A DNA stretch of 8,363 nucleotides, from contig JAYZBC010000098.1 in NCBI GenBank assembly GCA_036339375.1, forward strand, positions 1 to 8,363. The letters are read 5' to 3'. The notes under the pieces were generated by a model, which had not been told where the DNA came from, did not search any database, and saw only the letters and a program-made list of their open reading frames with translations. Every line of letters begins with the position of its first letter. Positions within the stretch are counted from its first letter, which is position 1. Below, in pieces: positions 6,924 through 8,363 of this stretch. A program made the position numbers and the translations under genes. This stretch comes from JAYZBC01 sp036339375 (GTDB taxonomy: Bacteria; Pseudomonadota; Alphaproteobacteria; MPNO01; UBA2964).

Positions 6924-8270
6924 ATGGGATTTGTAGAACACGATCTTCGGTGGCTTCTGCCTGGTTCTCCTGAATTGAATGCGGGGCATGGTGTCAGGGC
7001 TAAAAAAAATAAAGATGGATCTGTAACTTTTATTCTTCAATGGCGACTAAAAGGCTCAAAACCGATAAGAAAAAAAATTGGAAAATGGCCGGAAATGTCT
7101 ATTGAAGAAGCCCAGGACAAGGCCAAAACTTGGAGGAACGGCATGGCCCTGGGTATTCATCCCAAGGACCAAGACAAACATCGAACGCAGATTCAAAACA
7201 ACTTCAAAAGCAACTCAAAAGCAGGACCCATCACTCTTTACCAACTCCTGGAAGAGTTTGAAGAATCAAGAAAAACATTAGGAAAAGTTAACACCCAAAG
7301 CACTGTTAAGGACAGACGTTACACAATTTGTTCTGCTTATGAAGATTGGTTAGAAAAGCCTATTGAAGACATCACGCAAGAGAGCTTGTGGAATAGATAT
7401 CTTGAACTGGCTTCAGCAGAAAAGAGAACTCTTGGTCAAGCAAAAAAAGCATCTCGTTATCTCAAATCATTACTCAATTACGCCGTAAACCAAAAAAACT
7501 ATATCCGACGAAACCCGTGCTCTGTTTTTAAGAGTAAAGACTTACTAACGCCCAATCGAAGGAAAGATTTTCTTACACAATCTGAGTGCGTTGAATTGTT
7601 GGACTGGATTGGTCTCCTCACACAGGAGCCCCCAAGTGAGTTTGTTTTTTGTGAGCCCTACAATCTTCATAAATCTGAGGCAAGTGGAAATAAGCGGGTG
7701 ATGTTTTTTGCCATTGTTTTGTTTCTGTTTACAGGCTTGAAAAAAAGGGAGTTACTGAAATTAGAGTGGAAGAATGTCCATCTTGAGGCCTGGGAAAATG
7801 AAAACTTGAGTGGGCCCTATTTTTGCACTGTTTCTACTGAAACAAACGCAGAAATTGGTATACCTATAACGCCGGAAATGGAGGCTGTTTTTTCCAAACT
7901 TAAAAATGACCAAATAAACAGGTTTGTATTTCCCAGCCCAAGACCGGGAACCAATTTGGAGGCGCCTATTGATAACGAGAGAGCCGCTTATTTAACTTTA
8001 GGGAAGTTGATGCCCAACACGGAAAAAACTAAAAAATTTACTGCTAATTTATTGCAAAATTCGTTTACAAATCTCTCTTACCAACTGGGTTACTCTAAAG
8101 AACAGGCTAGCCTTTTGACCGGCCACTCTCGGCAAGAATTTAACCCAGATTTAACAACGAAAGCGCGTTCCAGGTTGCAGGCAGAAAGTCACAGGTTTGC
8201 TTTCGAGCACATTAACAAGGCAATTATTGGAAGGGCAAAAATTATGGAAGTAAATTCAGCGGCTGAGTAA
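6924..8270 (+). CDS. Tyrosine recombinase (phage/island integrase family) homologue with degenerate catalytic residues
   Basis: 448 aa, a typical length for P4-type integrases. Residues ~1-82 resemble the DUF4102 arm-binding domain (KKNKDGSVTFILQWRLKG, then IGKWPEMSIEEAQDKAK and MALGIHPKDQ). Residues ~102-205 are a helical core-binding/SAM-like domain, and ~215-430 the catalytic domain. The fold marker FTGLKKRELLKLEW (269-282) aligns with TGLRxSELLxLxW, but Arg I is K273. The HxLR box is NLLQ (N375, Q378). GHS is kept (H401). No tyrosine occurs after Y390, so the nucleophile expected near residues 410-411 is absent. It therefore looks unable to cleave DNA, though it may still bind. The frame is intact and not an obvious pseudogene. 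It is more A- and Lys-rich than the catabolic genes, suggesting separate ancestry. The start has no ribosome site; an in-frame TAA at 6900 limits upstream extension. Confidence 0.75.
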   Translation: MGFVEHDLRWLLPGSPELNAGHGVRAKKNKDGSVTFILQWRLKGSKPIRKKIGKWPEMSIEEAQDKAKTWRNGMALGIHPKDQDKHRTQIQNNFKSNSKAGPITLYQLLEEFEESRKTLGKVNTQSTVKDRRYTICSAYEDWLEKPIEDITQESLWNRYLELASAEKRTLGQAKKASRYLKSLLNYAVNQKNYIRRNPCSVFKSKDLLTPNRRKDFLTQSECVELLDWIGLLTQEPPSEFVFCEPYNLHKSEASGNKRVMFFAIVLFLFTGLKKRELLKLEWKNVHLEAWENENLSGPYFCTVSTETNAEIGIPITPEMEAVFSKLKNDQINRFVFPSPRPGTNLEAPIDNERAAYLTLGKLMPNTEKTKKFTANLLQNSFTNLSYQLGYSKEQASLLTGHSRQEFNPDLTTKARSRLQAESHRFAFEHINKAIIGRAKIMEVNSAAE

Positions 8271-8271
8271 A

Positions 8272-8290
8272 AAAACCTTTGTAAGGTTTT
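8272..8290 (+). terminator. Short hairpin directly after the recombinase-like gene
   Basis: AAAACCTT (8272-8279) and AAGGTTTT (8283-8290) form an 8-bp perfect stem around a TGT loop, starting 2 nt after the stop codon. The only T-run is the TTTT within the stem's 3' arm, and AAAA follows, so termination would be modest. The near-symmetry would allow action on either strand. Confidence 0.45.
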
Positions 8291-8313
8291 AAAAGCTGAG
8301 GCTTAATTGAATA

Positions 8314-8363
8314 ATGAAAAAATTGCTTCAACTTATAGGGTTAAGCACGGTGGGGTTAGGACT
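8314..8363 (+). CDS. Probable start of an exported protein (signal-peptide N-terminus), cut by window edge
   Basis: An ATG at 8314 opens a frame reading MKKLLQLIGLSTVGLG to the window end, with no stop. Two lysines followed by a hydrophobic stretch are typical of an N-terminal signal peptide. GAGG at 8298-8301 lies 12 nt upstream, rather far for a ribosome site. Only 16 codons are visible, so the product cannot be named and the call rests on this pattern alone. Confidence 0.35.
   Translation, partial: MKKLLQLIGLSTVGLG

Noticed and set aside
8271..8313. A small RNA gene after the recombinase-like gene
   Set aside because: Only one short AT-rich hairpin is present and no promoter is seen; a terminator or processing hairpin explains it.
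6924..8363. An active integrase with a tRNA attachment site marking an island boundary
   Set aside because: No tRNA gene or flanking direct repeat was found in the window, and the protein lacks catalytic residues.

Overview
The window is about 45% GC by eye. It reads as bacterial chromosome, most likely from an environmental (perhaps marine) proteobacterium. This rests on the gene families, the AGG-type ribosome binding sites and the occasional TTG start; there is no rRNA or other taxonomic marker, so the assignment is weak. No tRNA, rRNA, CRISPR array or insertion sequence was seen.

Layout. (1) Bases 1-708, minus strand: a haem-oxygenase-like diiron oxidase/oxygenase (HDO) family protein that runs off the left edge. 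(2) Bases 709-909: a divergent intergenic region carrying a large imperfect inverted repeat. (3) Bases 910-6784, plus strand: five catabolic genes, apparently one transcription unit or two. They encode a VOC (glyoxalase-fold) protein, a dihydrodipicolinate-synthase-family aldolase/hydratase, a gentisate 1,2-dioxygenase-like bicupin, an FAD-dependent GMC oxidoreductase, and a cytoplasmic Cys-type sulfatase. Gaps are 57, 57, 98 and 167 bp. (4) Bases 6785-6923: an AT-rich intergenic region with a dyad after the sulfatase and a good sigma70-like promoter. (5) Bases 6924-8270, plus strand: a phage/island-type tyrosine recombinase that has lost nearly all its catalytic residues, followed by a small AT-rich hairpin. 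(6) Bases 8314-8363: probable start of an exported protein, cut by the right edge.

How the genes may work together (inference). The sulfatase could unmask an alcohol or phenol from a sulfate ester, and the GMC enzyme could oxidise an alcohol. The bicupin resembles ring-cleaving dioxygenases of gentisate, salicylate and 1-hydroxy-2-naphthoate. The DHDPS-family enzyme could split a pyruvate-bearing cleavage product, as PhdJ and NahE do in aromatic catabolism. A VOC protein beside them fits an isomerase, lyase or dioxygenase role. The likely theme is catabolism of a sulfated and/or aromatic compound. No transporter or regulator lies in the window, so the substrate cannot be named.

Most notable points: the intact but apparently catalytically dead recombinase with a nearly leaderless promoter; the pairing of a ring-cleaving cupin with a DHDPS-like lyase and a sulfatase; and the divergent HDO oxygenase with an altered metal-ligand motif.
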